Shown: piece after piece, positions 53,202 to 62,991 of the stretch
How positions within the stretch are numbered: position 1 is the first letter of the stretch
How the letters are laid out: every line of letters begins with the position of its first letter
Origin: Hyphomonadaceae bacterium
GTDB lineage: Bacteria > Pseudomonadota > Alphaproteobacteria > Caulobacterales > Hyphomonadaceae
DNA: 64,000 nt
Direction of reading: 5' to 3'
Assembly: GCA_022844345.1 (NCBI GenBank)
Contig: JALHLU010000009.1
Span: 124,001 to 188,000, forward strand
Program-made: the position numbers and the translations under genes
Notes under the pieces: model-generated
What the model was told of the DNA's origin: nothing
The model's input: only the letters and a program-made list of their open reading frames with translations
Database searches by the model: none

Positions 53202-54043
53202 GCGGCGCACCTGAAGCCAACATGCATCAGCGCCGTCTGCGGCGTCGAATGCGCGCGCGCCGTCACGCGGAAGCCCTCGCAGCCGCCGTCGCTGCATAGG
53301 AAAGAGCCTCCACGCTGCACGCGCTCGGGCGCATCGGTCACATCCTTCGCGGGATAGGGCGCATAGGGCGACGCGGTCCACTCCCACACATTGCCCGCCA
53401 TGTCGGTGAGGCCAGACGGCGCCTTGCCGAAGGCTCCCACGGGGGAGGTACCGGAATAGCCATCGTCGCCTGTATCCAGCACGGGAAACACTCCCTGCCA
53501 GATGTTCATGCGCATCTTCGCCTCGAGGCCAGCCATGCCAATCGCGTCAAACACAGTCCCGTCAGGCGTCTGCCCCATCCGCGCCGCACGCTCCCACTCA
53601 AACTCCGTCGGCAGGCGCGCGCCATGCGCCTTGCAGAAAGCCGTCGCGTCGTTCCACGAGACCTGGGTTACTGGATGATCGTCGGGCGCTGCCGGCTTGT
53701 CCGCACCGCGCGGAAAGCGCCAGCTAGCGCCCTCCGCATCAATCCAGCCACCCTCGCCCTTGCTCAGAACGCCCGCTGCCCCGGCGCGTTCTGCGTCCGT
53801 CACATGCCCAGTCGCTTCGACAAAAGTGCGGAACTGTGCCACCGTCACCGGCGAGAGATCCATCCGGAACGCCGCCACATCCATCACGAACTGCGGCCGC
53901 TCATCGCTCGGCGCCCGATCATCGCCGATCTGCGTCTGCGGCCCTGCCGGAATGGAGACCACCACCGCATCGCGCACCAGCGGAGCCGGCGAGCACGCCG
54001 ACCCCGCAAGGCACACCCCGGCAATGATCGCTCCTCGCATCAT
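53198..54043 (-). CDS. Exported formylglycine-generating enzyme (sulfatase maturase)
   Basis: A 281-residue FGE/SUMF1-fold protein. The copper-binding catalytic pair is conserved as Cys250 and Cys255 in QRGGSFLCSDGGCEGFR, aligned with Cys336/Cys341 of human FGE, and the fold text VSWNDATAFCKAHGARLPTE, NVWEWT and HVGFRCA is intact. The N-terminus is an export signal with a possible lipobox at Cys17 (GSAC). The start overlaps the sulfatase stop by four bases (ATGA). FGE oxidises the sulfatase cysteine to formylglycine using oxygen. Bacterial FGEs are usually cytoplasmic, so export together with the substrate is notable. Confidence 0.88.
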   Translation of the reverse strand: MMRGAIIAGVCLAGSACSPAPLVRDAVVVSIPAGPQTQIGDDRAPSDERPQFVMDVAAFRMDLSPVTVAQFRTFVEATGHVTDAERAGAAGVLSKGEGGWIDAEGASWRFPRGADKPAAPDDHPVTQVSWNDATAFCKAHGARLPTEFEWERAARMGQTPDGTVFDAIGMAGLEAKMRMNIWQGVFPVLDTGDDGYSGTSPVGAFGKAPSGLTDMAGNVWEWTASPYAPYPAKDVTDAPERVQRGGSFLCSDGGCEGFRVTARAHSTPQTALMHVGFRCAA

Positions 54044-55497
54044 ATCGGCAACAGGAACGGCGTGCCGCAAACATCCATCTGTTTGAACGGTCGCGAGGGC
54101 CATGCCGGGTCTTTCAAGTCCTTCGCCCACTGGTCGAACGCATCGCTTATTTCCTTGAGCTTTTCAGGCTCCGCCTCAGCAAGGTTCGTTGCCTCGTTCG
54201 GATCATCCTTCAGGTTGAACAGCAGCGTGAACTTGCCATCCAGGCTCTTCCACAGCTTCCAGTCTCCCGCGCGGATCGACGCATGCGGCGTCCGACGCCA
54301 GGCCAGTTGATCGTGCGGAAGCCCCGCATTCGCGCCCGTGATGAACGGCGCAAGGTCCACGCCATCGAACACCCGATCCGCCGGCAGCGCGCCACCGCCC
54401 GCCACCAGCGACGTGGTGAACACGTCCATTGTCGAGACGACATTGCGGTAGACCTGCCCCGCCTCGACTTTGTCCGGCCACTTCATCATGAACGGCACGC
54501 GCACGCCCCCCTCATAATGGCTCAGCTTGCCCCCGCGCATCGGCTCGCACGCGCAGATGCCCTGGATGTAAGCCGCGCATCCATTGTCAGACATGAAGTA
54601 GACGATCGTGTTGCCGTTCTCGCCGGAGGCTTCGATGGCGTCGAGAATGGCCCCCACCTGATCGTCCAGCGCCGAGATCATCGACGCATAGACACGCATG
54701 CCCGGGTCCGCGATGTGTGCAAAGCGGTCCCAGTACTTCTTCGTGGTCTGCATCGGATCATGCGGTGCGGTGAATGCCGAATAGAGGAAGTAGGGCTCCT
54801 CCGCCGGCGCCGCCCGCTTGATGAACTCAACCGCCCGTTCCCCTAGATACTCGGTGAGATAGCGATCCTCATTCTCGACCACCGTGCGCCCCGCGCCCTC
54901 ATAGATCTTGTTCGGCGCAGTACGCACCTTCGGCGGCACGGCGCTTGATCCCTCCACCTCGACATAGATCTGATCAGGATGATCGGGGCTCATGTACGAC
55001 GTCGCTCCCGTCAGCAGCCCGACGAACTCGTCATAGCCGCGGTTGGTTGGATAGAAATCGTCGTTCGATCCCAGGTGCCACTTGCCCACCAGCGACGTGC
55101 GATAGCCCTGCGCCTTCAGCGCGCTCGCCAGTGTTGTCTCGTCCTTGGGCAGGCCGAGATTCAGCTCGATGTCCCGCTGGGCCGGCCCGTTATTGTACTC
55201 GAACCCGAACCGGTCCGGATGCCGCCCCGTATTCACGCCCGCCCGCGACGGCGAGCACACAGGCGCTGCCGAATAACCGTCCGTGAACACCACACCCGCC
55301 TTGGCGATGCGGTCGATGTTCGGCGTCGCCAGCCGCGTGCCGCCATAGCTCGATATGTCCGCATAACCGAGATCGTCCGCGAGGATCACCACAACATTGG
55401 GCCTCGCCGCAGCCGCTAAAGGCGGCGCCTCCTCTGGCGCCGGTCCGCCGCACCCAGCCGCCAGCAACGCCAGCGCCGTCCACGTCAGCCTCTTCAT
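54040..55497 (-). CDS. Exported type I sulfatase lipoprotein
   Basis: A 485-residue arylsulfatase-type enzyme. The formylglycine cysteine is Cys81 in APVCSPSRAGVNTGRH, the metal ligands include Asp41/Asp42 in ILADDLGYADIS, and LVGKWHLGS and MSDNG.AAY complete the active site. The lipobox LAAGC places Cys16 as lipid anchor. GGGAGGGAG precedes the ATG. It is followed, with overlap, by its probable maturase. The sulfate ester substrate is unknown; an algal polysaccharide or a small ester are both possible. Confidence 0.95.
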   Translation of the reverse strand: MKRLTWTALALLAAGCGGPAPEEAPPLAAAARPNVVVILADDLGYADISSYGGTRLATPNIDRIAKAGVVFTDGYSAAPVCSPSRAGVNTGRHPDRFGFEYNNGPAQRDIELNLGLPKDETTLASALKAQGYRTSLVGKWHLGSNDDFYPTNRGYDEFVGLLTGATSYMSPDHPDQIYVEVEGSSAVPPKVRTAPNKIYEGAGRTVVENEDRYLTEYLGERAVEFIKRAAPAEEPYFLYSAFTAPHDPMQTTKKYWDRFAHIADPGMRVYASMISALDDQVGAILDAIEASGENGNTIVYFMSDNGCAAYIQGICACEPMRGGKLSHYEGGVRVPFMMKWPDKVEAGQVYRNVVSTMDVFTTSLVAGGGALPADRVFDGVDLAPFITGANAGLPHDQLAWRRTPHASIRAGDWKLWKSLDGKFTLLFNLKDDPNEATNLAEAEPEKLKEISDAFDQWAKDLKDPAWPSRPFKQMDVCGTPFLLPI

Positions 55498-55618
55498 GCG
55501 AAACTCCCTCCCGCGCCCGCGTCGGCATGGCCACTTGCGCCAGCCCGCGAGTCTGCATGATACTACGCAGTAGCAATAAGGATAACATGCGGCAGGTCAA
55601 GCCGCGCGGGAGGCATGT

Positions 55619-56962
55619 ATGAACCGTCGTCTGTTCCTGGCCAGCGCCGCGCTGGCAGGTCTCGCCGCCTGCTCGACCACATCGCCGGGTAGCATGACAG
55701 GTCTCGCCGCACCAACACCCGGCCTGGCCGCGCTCGACCTTGAAAGCGCAGCCGCCGAGGCCTGGATCTATGGCGTGATGCTGATCGAGAACGCCAATGC
55801 GCGCTGGACGACGGAGGCTCCCACCAACACGCTCCTGCACGCCTACGAACTCACCACGGTCGATACGCAGTTCGTCACCACCCCCAACAATGACACGCTC
55901 TATTCCCGCGCCTGGATCGATCTCGACGCTGGCCCCGTCACATTGCACATGCCCGCCGCTGGCAAGCGATATGTCTCCTACGCCTTCATGGACATGTACG
56001 GCACGAACTTCGCCGTCCTCGGCACGCGCACCACAGGCGGCGGCCCGCGCAGCGTCACGCTAATCGGCCCGCGCGGCGCCTCCCTCGATCCGCTCGCCAT
56101 CCGTTCGCCTACACGCTGGGTCTGGCTGCTAATCCGCACGCTCATCGACGGCGAGGCGGACCGCCCCGCAGCAAACGCCATCCAGAACGCCATGCGCCTC
56201 GATGCGTCGCCACGCCCCAGGGCGCCGAAATACGCCACGCGCGATGCGAAGTGGGATCAGTATTTCGCCTCAGTCCAGGCGCTGCTGATCGAGAATCCGC
56301 CGCCGTTTGAGGACATGATCTTCTTCGAACGCGTCGCGCGTCTCGGCCTCGGACCGCTCGGCGGCTTCGATGCAGCGAAGTTCTCCGCCGCCGAAATCGC
56401 TCAGATTGAGGCCGGCATCGCAAAGGGTCAGGCCGCCGTCATCGGCCGGCGCTCCGGCAATGTTCGCAATGGCTGGATGTATCCGCGCTCGAACCTCGGC
56501 GCCTTTGGTCAGGATTACCTGTTCCGCGCCCAGGTCGCCGTTGGCGGCCTTGCCGCTCTTATCCGGGAGGAGGCGACCTATCTCCGCCCCGTCTTCACCG
56601 ATGGCGGCTTCCTCTGGCCCAGCGAGAAGCCTTGGCTACTCCGCTTCGAGAAGGGCGACCTGCCGCCCGTCGACGCCTTCTGGTCGCTCACCGCCTATGA
56701 GCGAACAGACGGCGGCGGGTTCTATTTCTTCAACAACCCCATCAACCGCTACGCCATCGGCGATCGCACGCCCGGCCTGAAATACGGCGCAGACGGCTCG
56801 CTCGAGATATACATCCAGCGCAACGATCCGGGCGGGGCGAAGTCGTCCAACTGGCTGCCTGCGCCGCCATCAAAGCCGCTCGTGCTGAGCATGCGGTTCT
56901 ACTTGCCCAGGGCCCAGCTTCTTGACGGGCTCTACACCATGCCAGCTCTCGTTCCGGGTTGA
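55619..56962 (+). CDS. DUF1254/DUF1214 lipoprotein
   Basis: A 447-residue protein with a twin-arginine-like lipoprotein signal (NRRLFLASAALAGLAAC, Cys18). DUF1254 shows AWIYGVMLIENANARW and TTPNNDTLYSRAWIDL; DUF1214 lies at the C-terminus with PVDAFWSLTAYERTDGGGFY and SNWLPAPP.KPL. GGAGG is five bases before ATG 55619. The function of these domains is not established. The esterase gene follows after five bases, so they are co-transcribed. Confidence 0.9.
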   Translation: MNRRLFLASAALAGLAACSTTSPGSMTGLAAPTPGLAALDLESAAAEAWIYGVMLIENANARWTTEAPTNTLLHAYELTTVDTQFVTTPNNDTLYSRAWIDLDAGPVTLHMPAAGKRYVSYAFMDMYGTNFAVLGTRTTGGGPRSVTLIGPRGASLDPLAIRSPTRWVWLLIRTLIDGEADRPAANAIQNAMRLDASPRPRAPKYATRDAKWDQYFASVQALLIENPPPFEDMIFFERVARLGLGPLGGFDAAKFSAAEIAQIEAGIAKGQAAVIGRRSGNVRNGWMYPRSNLGAFGQDYLFRAQVAVGGLAALIREEATYLRPVFTDGGFLWPSEKPWLLRFEKGDLPPVDAFWSLTAYERTDGGGFYFFNNPINRYAIGDRTPGLKYGADGSLEIYIQRNDPGGAKSSNWLPAPPSKPLVLSMRFYLPRAQLLDGLYTMPALVPG

Positions 56963-56967
56963 TCCAG

Positions 56968-57915
56968 ATGATCCGCGCCATCGCCTCGCTCGCCCTGTTC
57001 GCCCTCACCGCATGCTCCGCCGGCGCCCAGCCCGCCGCGCCAGCCGGCGGCGCACTCTCTGACGAAACGATGCAGCATGACGGCCGCGAGCGGCGCTATC
57101 TGGTTCACGACTATTCCGGCGGTAAACCCGCGCCGGTGGTTTTCGTGCTGCACGGCGGCGGCGGCAATCCCGAGAACGCGCAGAACATGTCGCAGTTCGA
57201 CATCATCGCCGCGCGCGAGAAGCTGATCGTCGTCTATCCCGGCGGCACAGGCGGCATGCCAGGCGGGCGCCTGCTCACCTGGAACGCCGGCCACTGCTGC
57301 GCCTATGCGCGCGAAAACAATGTGGACGATGTCGGCTTCTTCGCGAAGATGATCGACAGCCTGGTCGACTCCGGCCGCGCTGACCCCAAACGCATCTACG
57401 TCACCGGCATGTCCAACGGCGGGATGATGTCCCACCGCCTCGCCCGCGAGCTGCCCACCCGCATCGCCGCCATCGCCCCCGTCGTCGGCGCCACCTTCGG
57501 CGACGAGCCGCCTGCCACGTCGCCGATCGCTGCAGTCGTGTTCGTCGGCCAGGACGATCAAACTGTTCCCGCCGCCGGCGGCCCCCTTGGCGGGCCTGAA
57601 AGACGCGGCGTGGCGGCTAACCTGGCTCGCCGCCCCGAAGACCATGATGTCGCCCCCGCCATCGCCCAGGCCGAGTATTGGGCAAGGGCCAATGGCTGCT
57701 CCACACCCGTCCAGGCAACGGAACCCGGCCGGTATGCCCAGATGCTCTGGGATCAGTGCGCCACTGGCCGCCCCGTTCACTATTACAGCGTCGCCAACAA
57801 CGGTCATGCATGGCCAGGCGGCAAGGCGGGTCGCGCCGAGGCCGACCAGCCGACCCCGAACGTGAACGCCAGCGAGATCATGTGGCGCTTTTTCTCGGCG
57901 AATCCCAAGCCCTGA
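56968..57915 (+). CDS. PHB depolymerase/feruloyl esterase-like lipoprotein
   Basis: A 315-residue alpha/beta-hydrolase of the LpqC family. The lipobox is LTAC (Cys16). The oxyanion region is VVFVLHGGGGNPEN, the nucleophile Ser lies in YVTGMSNGGMMSH, an Asp in FVGQDDQTVP and the His in NNGHAWPGG. Paired cysteines in AGHCCAYA are typical. It probably cleaves an ester outside the cytoplasm: short polyester, feruloyl or acetyl groups. It is in an operon with the DUF1254 gene. Confidence 0.88.
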   Translation: MIRAIASLALFALTACSAGAQPAAPAGGALSDETMQHDGRERRYLVHDYSGGKPAPVVFVLHGGGGNPENAQNMSQFDIIAAREKLIVVYPGGTGGMPGGRLLTWNAGHCCAYARENNVDDVGFFAKMIDSLVDSGRADPKRIYVTGMSNGGMMSHRLARELPTRIAAIAPVVGATFGDEPPATSPIAAVVFVGQDDQTVPAAGGPLGGPERRGVAANLARRPEDHDVAPAIAQAEYWARANGCSTPVQATEPGRYAQMLWDQCATGRPVHYYSVANNGHAWPGGKAGRAEADQPTPNVNASEIMWRFFSANPKP

Positions 57916-58169
57916 CGCCTCGGGCGGCCCCATCCCGACCTATGGCCGGCAAAGGACATGGCTACCGGCCACCTTTCCGCCACATGCATGGCTAGGGATT
58001 TGCGGCTGGAGACTCTCACCATGGGGAATCCGGTGCTGACAGCATGTCCGGGGTTTTCTACCGCCCCGGGGCAGGCTAGGCAGGCGAGCCGTCCAGGCAC
58101 CCCCCCGATGTGAATGGTGGGATGCACGGCCGTATTAGTGAGTTGATTGTTCAGGAGTTGACGGCTCTC

Positions 58170-61100
58170 ATGACCTTTAAAGTGCGCCTGCTGCTCGGAG
58201 CTGCCGCTCCGCTGGTGTTCACGCTGCCCGCCTTCGCCCAGGTGACAATCTCGACCGCGACGACGACACCGGTGCAGACCTCTACCGCCAACAGTGGGGC
58301 CGCATCGGACGTTGTGATTGCCTCGGGTGGCTCGATCACGCTGGACGAGCAGGATGGCTCAACCGCTGTCACTATCAACAGCAACAACACACTCACCAAC
58401 AACGGCCAGGTCAACATCACCGACTCCGACAATGCTGTCGGCGTGCGCATCGCTCCGGGCGTGACCGGCACTTATTCCGGCACAGGCGTCGTCAGCCTCA
58501 CCGAAGACTATACCCGCACCGACACGGATAACGACAACGACCTGGACGGCCCTCTGGCGATCGGCACGGGGCGCGTCGGCATTCTGCTGGACAGCGGCGG
58601 CGCCTTCACTGGCAACATCCTTCTCGACCGCACATCAACGTCTGTGGGCGTCATCACGATTGAAGGCAACAACAGCGCTGGCGTCTCGCTGCGCTCTCAG
58701 CTGAACGGCAACTACACGCAGAATGGCAACCTCAGCGTCCTGGGTTCAAACTCGATCGGCCTCGACATCCGCGAAAACGTGACCGGCAATGTCGAAGTTG
58801 GCGGCTCGACCAGCGCCCAGGGCGAAGGCTCGATCGGCGTTCGCGTGCTTGGCGATGTCAGCGGCGAGTTCATGGTCGATGGCGCAGTGACCTCGACCGG
58901 CTTCACCAGTTCCGCCCTCAGCAACTACGAGGACCCAGACGACGCGGACGACAATGACACCGGCTCGGACGAACCCGCCGACCTTGACGCGGACGATTTG
59001 CTCGTCGGCGGCGCCGCCGTTGAGATTCGCGGCGACCTTACGCGCGGCCTGCTGATCAATGGCTTGGCGGTTGGCACGACCGATCCGACCGACGACATCA
59101 AGGATGTGGTGCAGGATTTCAACGAAAACCGCTCTGCCGGCTCGATCGCTTCTTATGGTTCTGCACCGGCCCTTCTGGTTCAGTCGGCCGATGGCGCGAC
59201 GGGCGACACGATCGAACTCGGGCTTGTGCGCGAGACGATCTACGACTCACTGGACGACGATGACGACGACAACACGACCGAAGTGATCGGCGTGTTCAAC
59301 TACGACTATGGCTTCATGAACCGCGGAACGGTCCTCTCCATAGGCCTGAACTCCGGATTCTCATCGACCAGCGTCAAGATCGCGGGTTCGGCCGACGGCC
59401 AGCACGACACCAACATTGCCGGCGGGATTTTCAATGGCGGCACGATCTCGGCCCGCTCGTTTGAGGCGGACGCGATTGGCCTTCACATCGGATCGGGCGC
59501 TTCGACGCCGGTCCTCGTCAACACCGGCAGCATCCTCAGCACGTTGAATACCGAAACGAACCACACTGGCCAGGCCTTGCGTATTGACGCCGGCGCCAGT
59601 GTGCCCACCGTCAACAACAACGGCCTGATCCAGTCGAACGTGCGCGGCTATGACGGCAACCCAGTCGCGTTCCGGGACCTGTCCGGAACCGTCACAACGT
59701 TCAACAACACCTCGCGCATCGCGGCCGGCTTCACGGACGATGACACCAGCGATGACATCACCAGCGGCGCCGGCCGCGCCATCGCGCTGGATCTGTCGCA
59801 CAGCGCCAGCAACGTGACGCTCACGCAGTCTGATACAATCGATAATGCGCGCATCTTCGGCGACGTGCTGTTCGGGGTTGGCGACGACACGTTCAACATG
59901 TTTTCGGGCGAGGTGGTCGGCGACGTCGAGTTCGGGACGGGTTCGGACACGTTCAATATCACCAGCGCGAGGATGTTCGGGGACGCCATTTTTGGTGGTT
60001 CGGCCGGAAACTTCACGATGTCAGGCGCCGAAATGGTCGGGAACCTGGACTTCGGAACTGCCGGCGGCACGATGTCCTTCCTCAGCGACTCGGCCTTCTT
60101 CGGCGACATCACGCGATCGGGCGCCGCCCCGCTGTCGATGATCGTCAACAACGCCGAAGTGAACAACTTCGCCGATGGAACGCTGACGCTGTCGTCCATG
60201 TCGCTCGCGAATTCCGCGAAGATTGGCCTGGTGGTCGACAACGACCGCATCGCCGGCAACATTCCAATCTACAACATCACCGGAACGGCCGACATCGCTG
60301 CGAATACTGTGTTCACCCCCGTCTTCGCCCAGTTCATCTCCGATCCTTTCACACTGCGCGTCATCAACGCCGGCACGTTCAACCTCGGCGGGCCGCTCAG
60401 CGGCATGCTGAATGCTGATGGTCCCTATCTTTACAACATCAACCTGGTGCAACCGACAGCCAACGCGATCGACCTTCAGCTCAGCGTGAAGACATCGTCA
60501 CAGCTAGGACTCAACAACCGCCAGGCCGGCGCATATGACGCCGTGATCGACCTGCTGGCCGAGGAAGATGATTTCGCCGTCGCGCTAACTACAATCGCCG
60601 GCTCGGACGAGTTCCTGCGCAGCTGGGGCGACCTCATGCCGGGTTCGGACGCCGCCGTCATGCGCGTCCTTGCCTCTAACGCTACGGCGGCCTTCGGCGC
60701 AACGGCGCACAGGCTCGATTTGATCACCAACAAGCCCGACGCCCCCGGCGGGGCATGGGCGGAAGAGTTCGGCGTTTTCCATCGCTCTGACGCCACCGCC
60801 GACTCTGTCGAAGTGTCGGGCGGCGGCTTCGGCGTCGCGGCCGGTGTAGACTTAATCTCCACGGGAACGGCTCTCATCGGCGTCTTCACGGCGCTCGAGT
60901 CGGTGGAGATGGAAGAAGAAGATCGCACCTTCGCTCCACTCAACGTGTCGCAGACCTCGATCGGCGCCTATGGCGGCTGGGGCGACGGCGCTCTAGCCGT
61001 AAACGGCGCAGCTTCGTTTGGCTGGGTGGACTTCACGTCCGACCGCCGTGTCGAAATCGGCGAACTGACGGATCGCTTCCGGGGCGAATGGTCGGGCCAG

Positions 61101-61589
61101 AGCTATACCGCTGCCGTCCGCGCCTCGTACAACATGCCGCTGGGCTGGTTCGATGCTCGTCCCTTCGTCGCCGCCGACTACATTGGCTTCGCCCAGGACG
61201 GATACACCGAAACGGCCGACACGACGGATGCATTGGCGCTCGTAGCCAGCGACAGCGACGCCTCGCTGGCGACGGCTTCCTACGGCCTCATACTGGAAAG
61301 CGTCCTGGGCGCGGACGAGGCATTTGCCTTCCGTCCCCACCTGTCGCTGGGCTATCGCAGCATCCTCAACTGGGAATCAACGCCCGCGATGATGAATTTT
61401 GTCGGCAACACGTCTGGCACATCATTCGCGCTGGCTTCAGGCGTCGAGCCGGAAGATGCGCTGGTCGCAGGTCTCGGCCTCAACGTGGACAGCCAGTTCG
61501 TCAACATTCGCATCGGTTATGACGCCGAGGTGTCTGACAATTCGATGACGCATTACGGGTCAGTTACGCTACGGATGGCTTTCTGGTAG
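58170..61589 (+). CDS. Autotransporter with C-terminal beta-barrel
   Basis: A 1139-residue secreted protein. A signal peptide (MTFKVRLLLGAAAPLVFTLP, cleavage after AFA) is followed by a Gly/Asn/Ser/Thr-rich beta-helix passenger with several Asp-rich inserts (such as DTDNDNDLDG and a DDDDDD run) that may bind calcium. Five tandem units lie near 558-660. The barrel begins near GGAWAEEFGVF (about 860) and ends with aromatic TLRMAFW, as autotransporter barrels do. No protease motif is seen. ATG 58170 is chosen for the signal peptide; AGGAG is 12 bases upstream. Adhesion is a guess. Confidence 0.9.
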   Translation: MTFKVRLLLGAAAPLVFTLPAFAQVTISTATTTPVQTSTANSGAASDVVIASGGSITLDEQDGSTAVTINSNNTLTNNGQVNITDSDNAVGVRIAPGVTGTYSGTGVVSLTEDYTRTDTDNDNDLDGPLAIGTGRVGILLDSGGAFTGNILLDRTSTSVGVITIEGNNSAGVSLRSQLNGNYTQNGNLSVLGSNSIGLDIRENVTGNVEVGGSTSAQGEGSIGVRVLGDVSGEFMVDGAVTSTGFTSSALSNYEDPDDADDNDTGSDEPADLDADDLLVGGAAVEIRGDLTRGLLINGLAVGTTDPTDDIKDVVQDFNENRSAGSIASYGSAPALLVQSADGATGDTIELGLVRETIYDSLDDDDDDNTTEVIGVFNYDYGFMNRGTVLSIGLNSGFSSTSVKIAGSADGQHDTNIAGGIFNGGTISARSFEADAIGLHIGSGASTPVLVNTGSILSTLNTETNHTGQALRIDAGASVPTVNNNGLIQSNVRGYDGNPVAFRDLSGTVTTFNNTSRIAAGFTDDDTSDDITSGAGRAIALDLSHSASNVTLTQSDTIDNARIFGDVLFGVGDDTFNMFSGEVVGDVEFGTGSDTFNITSARMFGDAIFGGSAGNFTMSGAEMVGNLDFGTAGGTMSFLSDSAFFGDITRSGAAPLSMIVNNAEVNNFADGTLTLSSMSLANSAKIGLVVDNDRIAGNIPIYNITGTADIAANTVFTPVFAQFISDPFTLRVINAGTFNLGGPLSGMLNADGPYLYNINLVQPTANAIDLQLSVKTSSQLGLNNRQAGAYDAVIDLLAEEDDFAVALTTIAGSDEFLRSWGDLMPGSDAAVMRVLASNATAAFGATAHRLDLITNKPDAPGGAWAEEFGVFHRSDATADSVEVSGGGFGVAAGVDLISTGTALIGVFTALESVEMEEEDRTFAPLNVSQTSIGAYGGWGDGALAVNGAASFGWVDFTSDRRVEIGELTDRFRGEWSGQSYTAAVRASYNMPLGWFDARPFVAADYIGFAQDGYTETADTTDALALVASDSDASLATASYGLILESVLGADEAFAFRPHLSLGYRSILNWESTPAMMNFVGNTSGTSFALASGVEPEDALVAGLGLNVDSQFVNIRIGYDAEVSDNSMTHYGSVTLRMAFW
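59841..60130 (+). repeat. Tandem 20-23 residue repeats in the autotransporter passenger
   Basis: Five successive units follow the pattern GD(V/I/A)xFGxGxDTFNxxS: NARIFGDVLFGVGDDTFN, EVVGDVEFGTGSDTFN, RMFGDAIFGGSAGNFT, EMVGNLDFGTAGGTMS and AFFGDI. They form one beta-helix rung each by inference. Confidence 0.7.
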
Positions 61590-61684
61590 CGCGAAATACA
61601 AGCTTCGCCATTCGAATGTGGTGAACGGCGTGACGGCTCGTGCGTTTCATGGCAGGGGTTCCCTCCCTGTCAGGCGCGCACGAC

Positions 61685-62905
61685 ATGTTCAAGAACCTTC
61701 ATCGTATTGTCATTGCATCAATCGTGCTCGGCGCTTGCGCCACTGCGCCGCGGCTCGACAGCCCGCTTGCCTCGCCGCGTGGGGCATCGCCTACTGGCTT
61801 TCCCGCCAACGTCCGCACCGAAACCACCGATAGCGACTTCCTCAAGGAAAACGCTGTCGCCCGCTCCGTCGCCCTGGCCAAGGCGGCTGACCGCACCGTT
61901 GATGTGCTCGCCCTTTCCGGCGGCGGGGCAGGCGGCGCTTATGGCGCGGGCGTTCTCACCGGGCTCACAGCATCAGGCGCGCGGCCACGTTTCGAGGTTG
62001 TTACGGGCGTTTCCACTGGCGCGCTGATTGCGCCCTTCGCCTTCCTCGGCCCTGAATGGGATGGAAAGCTGCGCGAGGCCTACGGCGGCGGCGCGACTGG
62101 CGACCTGCTGCAATCGCGTGGCGTCGCCGCCCTCTGGGATGTTGGCGTGTTCGACGGCAAGCCGCTGCGCGATCTCGTCAACCGCTTTGTCACCGATGAT
62201 CTCGTCGCCGCTGTGGCGCAGGAATCCGCCTCCGGCCGTTTGCTCATCGTCGCCACCACCAATCTCGACCGCGAGGAGACGGTGATCTGGGACATGGGCG
62301 CCATCGCCATGCAGGGCGGTGACAAGGCTCGCGAACTGTTCAGAAACGTGCTGGTCGCCTCGGCCAGCGTCCCGGGCATCTTCCCCCCCGTAATGATCGA
62401 GGTCGAGAAGGACGGGCAGATCTATCAGGAAATGCACGTTGACGGCGGCGCTTCGACGCCCTTCTTCGTTGCGCCCGACGCCATCCGCGAGATCGACAAT
62501 CTGTCGAATAGCCCGCGCGGAGCAAACATCTACGTCATCGTCAACGGCCAGGCCGCCTCTGCCCCGCGCACGACGTCCAACAACACACTCGATATCGCGG
62601 CGCGCAGCTTCACCAGCGTACTCAACCACCTCACGCGCTCCTCCATTGCGCAGACGGAGGACTTCGCACGTGACACGGGCATGAACTTCCGCTTCACCGC
62701 TATCCCGACTGACGTGCAGTTCGGCGGGTCGCTGGATTTTGACAGCCCCGGCATGAGTGAGACTTTCAACTACGGTCAGCGCTGCGCCGCCGCCGGCCTC
62801 GTCTGGGTCACACAGGACCAGGCCAAGGCCCGGAATGGCAACGAGGAGGCCGAGCTCAAGTCCTTCGCTGAAGCCGGCTGCCCGCTCCTGCCGCCGACGC
62901 CTTAG
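61685..62905 (+). CDS. Patatin-like phospholipase lipoprotein
   Basis: A 406-residue protein with lipobox LGAC (Cys18). The patatin catalytic elements are complete: oxyanion loop SGGGAGGAYGAGVLTG, nucleophile Ser in VTGVSTGAL, and Asp in HVDGGAST. Patatins are acyl hydrolases of lipids. ATG 61685 is preferred since it opens the lipoprotein signal; the frame reaches 61640. Export of the enzyme suggests action on envelope or foreign lipids. It stands 95 bases after the autotransporter. Confidence 0.92.
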   Translation: MFKNLHRIVIASIVLGACATAPRLDSPLASPRGASPTGFPANVRTETTDSDFLKENAVARSVALAKAADRTVDVLALSGGGAGGAYGAGVLTGLTASGARPRFEVVTGVSTGALIAPFAFLGPEWDGKLREAYGGGATGDLLQSRGVAALWDVGVFDGKPLRDLVNRFVTDDLVAAVAQESASGRLLIVATTNLDREETVIWDMGAIAMQGGDKARELFRNVLVASASVPGIFPPVMIEVEKDGQIYQEMHVDGGASTPFFVAPDAIREIDNLSNSPRGANIYVIVNGQAASAPRTTSNNTLDIAARSFTSVLNHLTRSSIAQTEDFARDTGMNFRFTAIPTDVQFGGSLDFDSPGMSETFNYGQRCAAAGLVWVTQDQAKARNGNEEAELKSFAEAGCPLLPPTP

Positions 62906-62991
62906 AGTGTGCTCCAAAGGCCCCACTTAAGGCCCTTGCCCAGCGTGCCGCCACGCCCGATATCTCGTGCACCATCCAATGGAGAGACCCC

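Noticed and set aside
58048-58069. CCGGGG/CCCCGG hairpin after the esterase gene
   Set aside because: No T-run on either strand and the region is generally G/C-rich, so a terminator call is not supported.
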